From positions 186,001 to 250,000 of the forward strand of contig JADKDT010000005.1 of assembly GCA_016714465.1 (NCBI GenBank): a DNA stretch of 64,000 nt. Direction: 5' to 3'. Below the pieces are notes generated by a model that did not search any database, was not told where the DNA came from, and saw nothing but the letters and a program-made list of their open reading frames with translations. A program made the position numbers and the translations under genes. Shown piece by piece: positions 16,279-24,318 of the stretch. This DNA comes from Candidatus Brachythrix odensensis. GTDB lineage: Bacteria; Chloroflexota; Anaerolineae; J036; Brachytrichaceae. Every line of letters starts with the position of its first letter. Positions within the stretch are counted from its first letter, which is position 1.

Positions 16279-16912
16279 CTATGTCTTCTCAATCGGCAGG
16301 CGCAGCACGGTCTTGAGCTTCTCTGGCGCGGACTTGCGCGGGTCGCCCATGTAGATCTCATGATGCAGCCCGCGCTGGCGATAGCCCTGCTCCGCCGCAA
16401 ATGCCGTCATCCGGGCCAACGTCTCGGGCTCAGTCGCGTACGGGCCGATGTGCATCGTCTGCATGCACAGGCCCTCGCGGAAGGTCTCGAGGCGCAGCCT
16501 GGCCAGAGCCGGGCTGTCGCCGCGCTTCTTGCGCAGCGCAGCGAGTGCGGCTGAGAAGTCGCTGGCCTTGACCACGTCCGGCTGCAGGATCATCAGGCTG
16601 AAGCGCAGGGGCTCCTTGCCGGTCGGTTCGAACTTGCCGGAAGCGGTCTGCCACAAACCCTCGAGGGCCATGACCGGATAGTCGATCGGGTCCACTTCGC
16701 GCTTCTTGAAGCTGAACTTGAGGGTGTAGCTGATCCCATACAACGCCTGCGATGGCCGCCTGGAACGTGGGCGAATCGCCAGGCAGGGTGCCCTCGGCGA
16801 CATCGCCGTCGATCATGGCGAACTGGAAGGCCGGCACGTTCACGACAGTGATGGCCTTGGCTGACGGGGCATAGAACGTTTTCAGGTCTTTTTTGAGATC
16901 GATCTTCTTCAT
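16279..16912 (-). CDS. GyrI-like small-molecule-binding domain protein (frameshifted)
   Basis: Two overlapping frames together give one complete GyrI-like protein of about 210 residues. The first frame starts at 16912 (MKKIDLKKDLKTFYAPS, then VVNVPAFQFAMIDG) and should continue into ALYGISYTLKF in the second frame, which ends at 16279 (HHEIYMGDPRKSAPEKLKTV). The junction is at about 16746, where one extra C in the plus strand (GCCTGCG) explains the shift. This is probably a sequencing or assembly error, though a real mutation is possible. The family binds small organic ligands, and the Glu in FREGLCMQ and the IGPY motif are typical. Start overlaps the stop of the saccharopine-dehydrogenase-like gene (ATGA), so both form an operon. 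Confidence 0.85.
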
Positions 16913-18033
16913 CGTAAAACCTCCTCATGCATGTCCACGCGGGCGCCCATCCGGGCCAGGTCGCGCAGCATGCGATCCGGATCGACCGCCTGCGCCTGCA
17001 AATGCAGACCTGGCCGGGCGAGCGTGCCGTCGAACAACTGGAGCAGGCAGGCAACCGCGGCCAGGGCGGTCAGGGCATAGCCGTCGGCGTGCCCAACGGT
17101 CATATTCAATGTGTGTGATTGTCCGCCGGAAAGGCCGGCCGCCTCCACTCGGAGCAGCGTGCCAAAGGGCGGGCGCGTGAAGCGCTTGAGCCCCCAGCCC
17201 ATCAGGCGGGCCAGCGGGCGCAGCAGGCGATTTGGCGCGACGCGCATCCCGGCCAGGGCCAGCGGCATGACCAGCCCGTCGACAAACCAATTGAAGCCAC
17301 CCACGTAAAAGCCCGTCTCGCGCAGGCCGGGGAGCAGGGCCGGCAGATCGCGCAGCTCCTCGAGGAACATCGGCGCGCAGGCCCGCCGGCCAAAGGGCGG
17401 GCCGAAGTCCATGTAGACCGGTTTCCACGCGCTCAGCCAGTTCATCCCGCGCCAGGCGCCATCGCGATACTCGAGGGCCTGGTAGTCGCGGAACTCATTC
17501 AGCAGCTCCTCCATCGTGCCGATGCCGACATCCCAACTCGCCCAATCCTCCTGGATGACGCTGCCGACGACCGCGCGCTCGAGTGTGTCGAAGCAGGGCG
17601 CGACCTGGCGGACCATGACCGCGGGCAGGCCGGGATGAAAGCCGCCATCGGTGATGAAGAGCCGCCCGGCCGCGGCGATGCGATCGGACAGCGGCATCAA
17701 CACCTTGAGTTTGTCGGTCGAGTACTGCAGGTCGAAGTAGTCAGCCCCGGCTCGCAGGGCGGCATCGGCGATGGTGGCAGCGAAAGGGGCGGTGCTGGAG
17801 GCGACGACGACCAGCTCGGCCCCGGTCATGGCCGCATCGAGGCTGGCGGGTTCGGCGGCATCGGCGCGCCGAGCCGAGACGCGCAGGCCGAGCTCGGCCG
17901 CGGCGGCTTGCGCGCGCGCAAGCGTGCGGCCGGCCAGGACGAGCTGGCAGTCGGTCTCGCGCAACAGGCTTTCGGCGATCAGGCGGCCGGTGCTGCCGTA
18001 ACCGCCGAGGATGAGGATGGTCTTGGGGCTCAT
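16909..18033 (-). CDS. saccharopine dehydrogenase-like NAD(P)-binding protein
   Basis: A 374-residue protein with an N-terminal Rossmann fold (TILILGGYGSTGRLIAESL, residues 5-23), an A-A-E-x-x-L-type middle segment and a VVASSTAPF strand end. The overall pattern fits the Sacchrp_dh_NADP family, which includes membrane-associated SCCPDH-like proteins rather than true lysine-biosynthetic saccharopine dehydrogenase. The long C-terminal half is unassigned. The ATG at 18031-18033 is chosen over the upstream open frame because AGGAGG lies 4-9 nt before it and the Rossmann motif starts at once. It is translationally coupled to the GyrI-like gene. Confidence 0.82.
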   Translation of the reverse strand: MSPKTILILGGYGSTGRLIAESLLRETDCQLVLAGRTLARAQAAAAELGLRVSARRADAAEPASLDAAMTGAELVVVASSTAPFAATIADAALRAGADYFDLQYSTDKLKVLMPLSDRIAAAGRLFITDGGFHPGLPAVMVRQVAPCFDTLERAVVGSVIQEDWASWDVGIGTMEELLNEFRDYQALEYRDGAWRGMNWLSAWKPVYMDFGPPFGRRACAPMFLEELRDLPALLPGLRETGFYVGGFNWFVDGLVMPLALAGMRVAPNRLLRPLARLMGWGLKRFTRPPFGTLLRVEAAGLSGGQSHTLNMTVGHADGYALTALAAVACLLQLFDGTLARPGLHLQAQAVDPDRMLRDLARMGARVDMHEEVLR

Positions 18034-18090
18034 GCGCCCTCCTGAGACGTAGCCTACACCTTTTCCGCCTTCTGCCTTCATAATTCACCC

Positions 18091-18945
18091 ATGCGCCTCA
18101 CCTTCCTTGGCACCTCCGCCGCCGACGCCTTCCCCGAAGCCTTCTGCAGTTGCGACAACTGCGCCCGCGCCCGAGCCCTGGGCGGGCCCAGCCTGCGCCG
18201 GCGCAGCGCCGCCCTCATCGACGACGACCTGCTGATCGACCTCGGCCCGGATATTCATACCGCCTGCCACGCCTTCGGGCTCAGCCTCGCGCATGTCCGC
18301 GACTGCATCCAGACCCACCCGCATTCCGACCACCTCGACGCCGCCCACCTGCTCTCGCGCAGCGCCGAGTACGGCACGCGCGGCACGCCGCTCATGGGCT
18401 TCCATGCTTCGGCCCAGACCCTGCAGCGCCTGGCCTGGGCGGTCGCCCGCGACTTCGAGCCGGGTTCGATCCTCGACCCGGAAAATGCCCAACGCTTGAA
18501 TGTGCGCTTCAACACGGTTGCGCCCTACGTCCCCTTCGCGGCCGGGCGATACCGCGTGACCGGTTTTCCGGCCAACCACGACCCGGCCATGGGCTCGCTG
18601 CTGTATGCGGTCGAAGCCGACGGCCGGGCGCTCTTTTACGGCACCGACACGGCGACGCTCTCAGAAGACGTGTGGCAGGCCTTTCACCGCCTGGGGCTGG
18701 CCTTCGATGCGGTCGTCCTAGACCACACTTATGGTCCGGATCAAATCGCCGATGGCCATCTGGGCGCAAAGGAAGTGGCTGAATACGTTGTGCGGATGCG
18801 GGCTGAGGGCCTTCTCCGCCCGGGCGGGCGGGTGTTCGCCACCCACATCGCGCATGAGGGCAACCCGCCCCATCCCGAGCTGAGCGCCTGGGCGGCGGCG
18901 CATGGGTATGAGGCCGCCTACGACGGGCTGGTGGTCGAGGTATAG
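18091..18945 (+). CDS. PhnP-like metallo-beta-lactamase-fold phosphodiesterase
   Basis: A 284-residue MBL-fold protein. It starts with LTFLGTSAADAFP and then carries the PhnP-type structural zinc motif CSCDNC (~27-32). The active-site motif is THPHSDHLDA (~71-80), followed by downstream ligands in YGTDT and LDHTYG, and THIAHEGNPP near the C-terminus. PhnP hydrolyses 5-phosphoribosyl 1,2-cyclic phosphate in phosphonate breakdown. With no phn genes nearby the substrate is unconfirmed. A CATAAT hexamer at 18079-18084 lies 6 nt before the ATG, so the mRNA may be leaderless. It is divergent from the minus-strand gene at 18033. Confidence 0.85.
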   Translation: MRLTFLGTSAADAFPEAFCSCDNCARARALGGPSLRRRSAALIDDDLLIDLGPDIHTACHAFGLSLAHVRDCIQTHPHSDHLDAAHLLSRSAEYGTRGTPLMGFHASAQTLQRLAWAVARDFEPGSILDPENAQRLNVRFNTVAPYVPFAAGRYRVTGFPANHDPAMGSLLYAVEADGRALFYGTDTATLSEDVWQAFHRLGLAFDAVVLDHTYGPDQIADGHLGAKEVAEYVVRMRAEGLLRPGGRVFATHIAHEGNPPHPELSAWAAAHGYEAAYDGLVVEV

Positions 18946-18950
18946 AAGCC

Positions 18951-19040
18951 GTCTTGAAAACATCCGGCGAGGTCGCAATCCCCGCGCTTCGCGGCGGGGA
19001 TTGCGACCTCGCCAATGATTTTCAGGATGACTTCAAGACT
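18951..19040. repeat. GGCGAGGTCGCAATCCCCGC palindrome (ATTGGCGAG family, copy 1)
   Basis: Inner arms 18966-18985 and 18994-19013 are 20-bp perfect. Outer flanks (CTTGAAAACAT left, ATGATTTTCAG and CTTCAAG right) pair partially. It starts 5 nt after the PhnP-like stop. The outer sequence AAAACAT..GGCGAG matches the palindrome at 29407-29471 although the inner stem differs. Confidence 0.88.
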
Positions 19041-19055
19041 GAAGACCGATGTTCC

Positions 19056-19664
19056 ATGCGCATTCTGATCATCGAGGGTGTGACCGGGGCTGGGAAATCC
19101 GAGACCCTGCGGGCGCTGGCGCGCCAGCCGGCGTTCGCGGCGCGCCTCGGACCGGGACGGGTCATCTCCGAAGAAGACACCCTGGGCGAGGTGATGGATG
19201 AGATCGCACAGTTTGGCGGCCCGCCGGCCCGGCATGTGTGGCGTCTCGACCGCGTCATGGCCGCCCTCGAGCGCGAGTCGAAAGCGGCGCCCGAGGCGCG
19301 CTTCGTCCTGGAGCGCTTTCACCTGTCGTACTACGCCTTGCTGCCCGAATGGACGCTGTTCGAGGCCTACGAGCGCGCGCTCGCGCGCCTGGGTTGCGCC
19401 AGCGTGCTGCTGACCCTTGATCCCTCGGCGCTGGCGGAGCGCTCGCTCGAGCGGGCGGATCGGCGGGGGACGGACTGGACCGCAGGGATGATCGCCCACT
19501 ACGGCTCACGTGACGCGGCGCTGGCCGCAATCGCCCGTTCGCAGCAGCGCCGGCTCGACGCGCTGGCCCTCACCCGCCTGCCGACCCGGGTCATCGACAC
19601 GACCGGGCAGGCCTGGGATGCCTATGCTCAGGAGATTCTGAGCTGGTGGCGCAAAGCCGATTGA
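19056..19664 (+). CDS. P-loop nucleoside/nucleotide kinase-like protein
   Basis: A 202-residue P-loop protein. Walker A is GVTGAGKS at residues 8-15. A later RFVLERFHLSYYALLPEW segment has the ERFHxS pattern of the thymidylate/deoxynucleoside-kinase-like fold (general acid/base ERxxxS), and there is an arginine-rich lid-like region (LERADRRGTDW). It likely phosphorylates a nucleotide or small molecule. No substrate can be assigned. ATG at 19056 is used because the P-loop starts there and the palindrome occupies the upstream open frame. Confidence 0.72.
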   Translation: MRILIIEGVTGAGKSETLRALARQPAFAARLGPGRVISEEDTLGEVMDEIAQFGGPPARHVWRLDRVMAALERESKAAPEARFVLERFHLSYYALLPEWTLFEAYERALARLGCASVLLTLDPSALAERSLERADRRGTDWTAGMIAHYGSRDAALAAIARSQQRRLDALALTRLPTRVIDTTGQAWDAYAQEILSWWRKAD

Positions 19665-19691
19665 TACGGGCGATTATGGGAGTATCTGTTC

Positions 19692-20061
19692 ATGAAACGG
19701 ATGGGGCCCGTATTGGGGCCGCGGGGACCCGCCAACGCCATCGCTCGATGGAAAGCGCACGATAGGCCTCCCAAGGATCGCCAATCAGCGGTCCGCATCC
19801 ACATGGCTGAAAATGATGATGAAAGATCACCTTGCGGTTGGACGAAGTCGCGCGGAGGTCGAGGATCTGCTCGGGAGTCCGGTCTTCACCAGACGGGGCC
19901 CCGATGAACTCACCATCAGCTACTATCCAATGGACGGTCTCACGTTATGCGGGGGTTGGCTCGAATCATGTGGCTGCGAGGAGCTGCGGATTGTGTATGA
20001 CGGTGGCATGCGCGTTTCCGGATTCTACGTGGCGGTGACCTCGCTGCCGTGCTCGTGGTGA
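19692..20061 (+). CDS. BamE/SmpA-like small protein (frameshifted)
   Basis: Two frames join into one protein of about 120 residues. The first (from 19692: MKRMGPVLG..., then KDRQSAVRIHMAE) leads to an A4 run near 19810-19813, where one extra A would shift into the second (KDHLAVGRSRAEVEDLLGSPV). The second has the VGxSRxEVxxLLGxP signature of small BamE/SmpA-like domains and ends at 20061. These domains occur in small secreted or membrane-associated proteins of unknown role. A signal peptide is not evident, and the true N-terminus is unsure. The earlier frame may also be noncoding, so the merged gene is less certain than the second half. Confidence 0.5.
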
Positions 20062-20151
20062 GATCGAATTCCCCACAGCCAACGCTATTTTGAACGCGGA
20101 CACTCGCCACCATGCGCGGAAGAATCTGGTCGCGTGGGCGAACAACGTAGT

Positions 20152-20227
20152 GCAAGCACCCTAAAGGTTGGCCCCAAGCGCTTTGATCGATCACGACTCT
20201 GCGCGGGCCAACCTTTAGGGTGTTTGC
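20152..20227. repeat. CACCCTAAAGGTTGGCCC inverted repeat, copy 1
   Basis: Arms 20152-20174 and 20205-20227 pair over 23 bp (one G:U). The arms contain ACCCTAAAGGTTGGCCC and enclose a 30-nt spacer. It lies in the 243-bp gap between 20061 and 20305. Copy 2 at 46451-46527 has the same arms (with GTGGGCCC) but an unrelated spacer sequence. Confidence 0.88.
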
Positions 20228-20304
20228 TTCGAACGGTTTCGCGGCTGAGCCTATACTTCGCGAGAACATCTGTCCCGGTCCGAACCGAAACCGACGAGGT
20301 ATCC

Positions 20305-20700
20305 ATGCAACTCAAATTCATCCGCATCATGGTCGAGGACCAGGACCGCGCCCTCGATTTCTACACTAACGTGCTCGGCTTCGATAAGATGGCCGACCTC
20401 CCCATGGGCACGTTCCGCTGGCTCACGGTGACCTCGCCAGATGGCCTCGCCGGAGTCGAACTCGTGCTCGAGCCGCTGGGCTTTCCGCCATCGCGTGCCT
20501 ACCAGAAGGCGCTGTTCGAGGCGGGCATCCCGGCCACCGCCCTGATCACGACCGATATCGCCGCGGATGTCCAACGCTTGAAGGCCCGTGGGGTCGTTTT
20601 CCGCGGCGAGCCACAAAACATGGGCCTGATCACCGCCGTCGTGTTTGAGGACACCTGCGGGAATCTGATCAACCTCGTCCAGCCGGCGGCACAACCATGA
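20305..20700 (+). CDS. VOC-family (glyoxalase/bleomycin-resistance-like) protein
   Basis: A 131-residue single-VOC-domain protein with the start FIRIMVEDQDRALDFYTNVLGF, typical of the family, and a second half ending in VVFEDTCGNLINLVQ, where the family's metal-binding Glu usually sits. It may bind or modify a small electrophile or antibiotic. The start at 20305 is chosen because the VOC motif starts there, with GAGG about 6 nt upstream; an in-frame earlier codon at 20134 would run through the inverted repeat. Its stop overlaps the DinB gene start (ATGA at 20697). Confidence 0.85.
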   Translation: MQLKFIRIMVEDQDRALDFYTNVLGFDKMADLPMGTFRWLTVTSPDGLAGVELVLEPLGFPPSRAYQKALFEAGIPATALITTDIAADVQRLKARGVVFRGEPQNMGLITAVVFEDTCGNLINLVQPAAQP

Positions 20701-21188
20701 GCATGAAGAGCCACATCCTGGCCGCGCTGCGCGAGCAGGTTGAGGCGTGGGAGGCGACGCTTGCCCGGCTCGGCGAGGCCGCGATCGTCGCCCAAACCGG
20801 GCCATCGGCCTGGTCGGTCAAGGACGAGCTCGCCCATCTGTGGGCCTGGCAACAGCGCACCCTCGCCCGACTGGAGGCCGCCCGGCTCGACCGCGCGCCG
20901 GAGTTCCCGGCCTGGCCCTTCGATCCGAATGACGAATCGGAGGAGGGCACCGAGCGGATCAACACCTGGATTTACGAGACCAACCGAAACCTGCCCTGGT
21001 CAACGGCCCATCAGAACTGGCGGGATTGCTTTCGGCGCGTGCTGGAAACCGCCGAAGGGATTTCCGAGCGCGACCTGGTGAATTCGGACCGGTATGCCTG
21101 GTTGAATGGACACGCCATCGTGGTCTTTCTCCTCGGGACGTATGACCATCATCAGGAGCATCTCGAGACGTTGAATGCCAAGATGTAG
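20697..21188 (+). CDS. DinB-superfamily / ClbS-type protein
   Basis: A 163-residue helical-bundle protein. It opens with SHILAALREQVEAWEATLARLGE and has the typical KDELAHLWAWQQRTLARLEAA segment (~41-61) followed by DHHQEHLETL near the end; these His residues would form a DinB-type metal site. DinB-like enzymes include bacillithiol-S-transferases and DfsB/ClbS cyclopropane hydrolases. The function here is unknown. It forms a two-gene operon with the VOC protein. The stop codon TAG (21186-21188) lies within the first arm of the palindrome at 21183-21293. Confidence 0.8.
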   Translation: MSMKSHILAALREQVEAWEATLARLGEAAIVAQTGPSAWSVKDELAHLWAWQQRTLARLEAARLDRAPEFPAWPFDPNDESEEGTERINTWIYETNRNLPWSTAHQNWRDCFRRVLETAEGISERDLVNSDRYAWLNGHAIVVFLLGTYDHHQEHLETLNAKM

Positions 21189-21293
21189 CCGCGGGCTGAA
21201 GCCCGCGGGCAGGATATAGCGGGCGAAAACACAAGGTCGCAGGGATACTTTCACCGTTGTGTCCGTCGCGCGGGCTGAAGCCCGCGGCTACAT
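21183..21293. repeat. GCGGGCTGAAGCCCGC inverted repeat
   Basis: Outer arms ATGTAGCCGCGGGCTGAAGC... (21183-21207) and a near complement (21269-21293) enclose two smaller self-complementary hairpins (GCGGGCTGAAGCCCGC). The DinB stop codon lies in the left arm. A third, weaker GCGGGCTACATCCCGCGCC hairpin follows near 21306-21325. GCGGGCTGAAGCCCGCGG hairpins occur in many bacteria (general knowledge). Confidence 0.85.
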
Positions 21294-21338
21294 TCTTTCC
21301 GTTGCGCGGGCTACATCCCGCGCCACCTTATATGATCA

Positions 21339-23348
21339 TTAACGCATGCGCTCGAGCGCGCGCTGGTAGGCGGCCAGGGCCTCGGCCACCCGCCCTTTGC
21401 GGGTGTGCAGCTTGCCCAGTAATTCGAAATAGCGCCAGAGCTGCGGGCGGGTCTGGGTGATCTCCTCGAGATCGGCCAGGGCCCGGTCCACCCGCCGCCC
21501 GCGGATGATGAAATCGGCGAAATAGCGCTCGGCCCGGTCGAAGTCCTGCTCGACGACTGAAATGCGGGCAAGTTCCAGCAGCCCATCGTCATCCAATTCG
21601 ACAACGTCCCTTTTGCCCTTGCCCTTGCTTTTGCTCTTCCCCTTCTTGTCCTTCTTGGCGCGCTTGGGCGCAGCCACGGCTTCGGGCTCGGGCTCGGCCG
21701 GGGCAATCGGCTCGGGCTCGGCCGGAGCGGGCGCTGGCGCGGGCTTCCCCTTGGGCGGGGTCGGGAGCGGCATGCTGCGTTTGACCGTTGGGCGCTTTGA
21801 CGGGGCGGCTGGCGTGGCCGAGGGCGGCGGCGCGTCCCCGGCAGGCACCCACTCCAGCGGGGCGATCTCGCCATGCGCGGGGGCGGTCACGATCTCGGGG
21901 ATATTAAGCCCGCCATCGTCGTCGTCAAAAGGCTCGGGTTCAGGCTCGACCGCGCTGGCGGGATCCGGCGTCGTCGTTGGCTCGGGTTCCGGCTCGGATG
22001 CGACGACGGGTTCTGGCGTCGTCGTCGGCTCGATCGGGCCCGCTTCCGGCGCCGTGTCGCCCAACGCTGGGGCCCCATCGTCTGCCACGGCCTGGGGCGG
22101 GCTCACTTCGATCGCATTCTCGTCCGCGGCAGTGCGGGCGGCCGCCCTGGGCTTGCGCCCTTTGCGCGGCCTGGGCGGGGCGGGCAGATCGGGCGGAACC
22201 GCCGCGGCATCGGTCGAGGCCTCCAGGGTGACCCCGGGCTCGCCGTCGCCCTCACCGATCTCCTCAATCCCGCCGCCCAGCGCGCGCTCGATCGAATACG
22301 GGGGCGGCTCGATATCAAAGGGCTCGGCATCTGCGGTTTCGCCCTCGGGCCGCATCTCGCGCAAGTCGCGCAGCCAGTCGGGCAGCGGCTCATCGGCGTC
22401 CTCGGGTGCTTCGGGCCCTTCGCCGGCGGCGTTCTCCCAGGCCAGGGGTTCGGTCGAGACGATCTCGGACGCGTCGTCATCCTCCGCCCGCTGAAAAATA
22501 AGTTTCTCCGGGGCCGGCAACGGAACAGGCGCGATCAGGCTGTCCACATAGGCGGCGTGCTCGGCCTCGTCGGGCTCCCGGGCGGCTGCGGCCTGCGTCT
22601 CCACCCAGGCCGGCACATCCCGCGGGGCGGCCGGCGCATCGGCTTTGAGCCAAAGCCCGATCTCGCGGAAATCCGGATCAAGCCGCTCGACCTCGCGCAG
22701 GTGCGCGGCCGCCACCGCCTCGGCGCCCGCCTTCTGCCAGACCAGCGCGAGCAGGGCGTGGGCGGGCAGGCAGTCGGGCTGATCGTCGAGCAGGCGCTGG
22801 CAGGCCTCGGCCGCCGCGATCGGCGCGCCGCTGCGAAAGTGCATCTCGGCCAGCAGGGTCTGGACATCCGGCCGGTCTGGCAATACCTCGACCAGCCGGC
22901 GCATTTCGACGATCACCTTGCGCATCGCGCCGGCGTCGAATTTCTGGCGCAGCATCGCCAGCCGGCCGCGGTCCGGGGCCTCCTCGCCGCTCTCGCGCAA
23001 CAGCCGCAACGCGTCGTCGTTCATCGGTTCGTGCTCGAGCGCCTGGCGCGCCATCGTCAACGCATCGGCGCCTTTGCGCAGGTCCTGCTGGCACAGGGCC
23101 AGGCTGACCATGCTCTCGATGTCGAGCGGGGCGATGTCGAGCACGCGCAAGTAGTCGGCGGCGGCGCGCTGGAAATTGGACAGCGCGTCGAAGGCCCGCC
23201 CGCGCAGGCGCAGGGCTCGGACCGAATCTGGATACGACGCCAAAACCTCGGAGCAGCGCGCCACCGTCAGGCGCGGCTCGCCGTTGCGGAGGGACGCCTC
23301 GCCATCCTGCAGGGCGGCGTCAAAGGTGTTGCGTTGGGGCTCGGTCAT
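21339..23348 (-). CDS. TPR-repeat protein with acidic/proline-rich middle
   Basis: A 669-residue protein. Tetratricopeptide-like repeats fill residues 1 to about 220 (SYPDSVRALRLRGRAFDALSNF, AADYLRVLDIAPLDIE). A long low-complexity stretch rich in Pro, Glu, Ala and Lys follows, including KKDKKGKSKSKGKGKRD near residue 570, and another TPR-like end (FELLGKLHTRKGRVAEALAAYQ) closes it. Such proteins act as scaffolds. It is last gene of the Tag/FHA/kinase operon. A GATAAT hexamer lies at 23360-23365, 11 nt before the ATG, and could start a separate short-leader transcript. There are 26 bp between it and the gene at 23375. Confidence 0.82.
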   Translation of the reverse strand: MTEPQRNTFDAALQDGEASLRNGEPRLTVARCSEVLASYPDSVRALRLRGRAFDALSNFQRAAADYLRVLDIAPLDIESMVSLALCQQDLRKGADALTMARQALEHEPMNDDALRLLRESGEEAPDRGRLAMLRQKFDAGAMRKVIVEMRRLVEVLPDRPDVQTLLAEMHFRSGAPIAAAEACQRLLDDQPDCLPAHALLALVWQKAGAEAVAAAHLREVERLDPDFREIGLWLKADAPAAPRDVPAWVETQAAAAREPDEAEHAAYVDSLIAPVPLPAPEKLIFQRAEDDDASEIVSTEPLAWENAAGEGPEAPEDADEPLPDWLRDLREMRPEGETADAEPFDIEPPPYSIERALGGGIEEIGEGDGEPGVTLEASTDAAAVPPDLPAPPRPRKGRKPRAAARTAADENAIEVSPPQAVADDGAPALGDTAPEAGPIEPTTTPEPVVASEPEPEPTTTPDPASAVEPEPEPFDDDDGGLNIPEIVTAPAHGEIAPLEWVPAGDAPPPSATPAAPSKRPTVKRSMPLPTPPKGKPAPAPAPAEPEPIAPAEPEPEAVAAPKRAKKDKKGKSKSKGKGKRDVVELDDDGLLELARISVVEQDFDRAERYFADFIIRGRRVDRALADLEEITQTRPQLWRYFELLGKLHTRKGRVAEALAAYQRALERMR

Positions 23349-23374
23349 GTATCACGGGCATTATCGCCCCGCCC

Positions 23375-24265
23375 CTAGGCCTTCTCCAAATCCGCCGCGA
23401 GCGCCACGACGGCCTTGAGGAAGGCGTCGGTCTTCAAGACCGACCCGCTGTATTCCAGGCAGAACTTGCGTACCACGCGCTTCTCGTCCTGGCCAGCCTG
23501 CACCAGCGCCGCGAGCTTCCCGGAGGCATCTCCATTGGCCTCGTTGCCAATCTCCTTGAGATGCGGCAGTTCGAACAGGTCCTTCATGGCCGTGCCGGCC
23601 CAATGTTTTGCGGCGAGTGTCGGGAGTTTGGCCTTGGCGAGTTGATCCCAGGTCTGAAAGGTGGTCGTCAGCATGCGATGCGGGCCATCCCCGCCGAAGA
23701 CCGCGTTCACATTGGCCGTGGTGGGCTTCGCCTCGACCTTTTTGACCATATTCACGATCTTGAGGGTGAGCCCGGGCGCGGAAACGGCCGTGGCCTTGAA
23801 TGCAATGTAAGCCGAACTGGCCCGCAGCTTTGTCCGGTAGGCCTTCAGCAGACTCGGAACCAGGCCAGCGGGGTACTGGGCGACCAGATTCTTGAAGGGT
23901 TCAATCTGATCGAGGATGCTCTTGACATACGCGGTCGACGACTTGGGAACCACCTTGCTGGCGGCGAAAGTGCTGTGCGCGGCGGTCGCGACGACCTTGA
24001 GGTTGCCAAGGGCCGTGGCGACCGCCTTGGCGCCTTTGGTCAACTTCTTGATGAGTTCCGTTTCATAGGCCTTGTATTCGATCGGGTCGAGCCCGGCGAA
24101 CTCACTGACATCGGCCAGGCCCCCGGATTTGAAGGCAACTTCAACGGCCAGCAGATAGGCGCCCACGTCGGTCTTGCCCACCGCGAGTTTCGCGGCCAGC
24201 CCTTTTTTCTTGTCCCACGCGGCTCGCGTCAGCACGGCCGGGTAATCGACCTTAAGTATTGCCAT
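23375..24265 (-). CDS. Lys/Ala-rich helical protein of unknown function
   Basis: No family was recognised. The 296-residue protein is mainly helical, rich in Lys and Ala, with no signal peptide or membrane segment. It contains a LDPIEYKAYETELIKKLTKG region and a C-terminal half with LKIVNMVKKVEAK and WDQLAKAKLPTLAAKHWAG. It may be a substrate or partner of the upstream Ser/Thr kinase, since it follows that gene by 53 bp. The ATG at 24263-24265 is chosen because AGGAGA lies about 8 nt upstream; the longer frame to 24799 overlaps the kinase and is out of keeping with the signal. Confidence 0.72.
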   Translation of the reverse strand: MAILKVDYPAVLTRAAWDKKKGLAAKLAVGKTDVGAYLLAVEVAFKSGGLADVSEFAGLDPIEYKAYETELIKKLTKGAKAVATALGNLKVVATAAHSTFAASKVVPKSSTAYVKSILDQIEPFKNLVAQYPAGLVPSLLKAYRTKLRASSAYIAFKATAVSAPGLTLKIVNMVKKVEAKPTTANVNAVFGGDGPHRMLTTTFQTWDQLAKAKLPTLAAKHWAGTAMKDLFELPHLKEIGNEANGDASGKLAALVQAGQDEKRVVRKFCLEYSGSVLKTDAFLKAVVALAADLEKA

Positions 24266-24318
24266 ATCACTTTCTCCTGTATGCGCTCGAATGCCCCCAT
24301 TCTGCTTCAGAATGATTT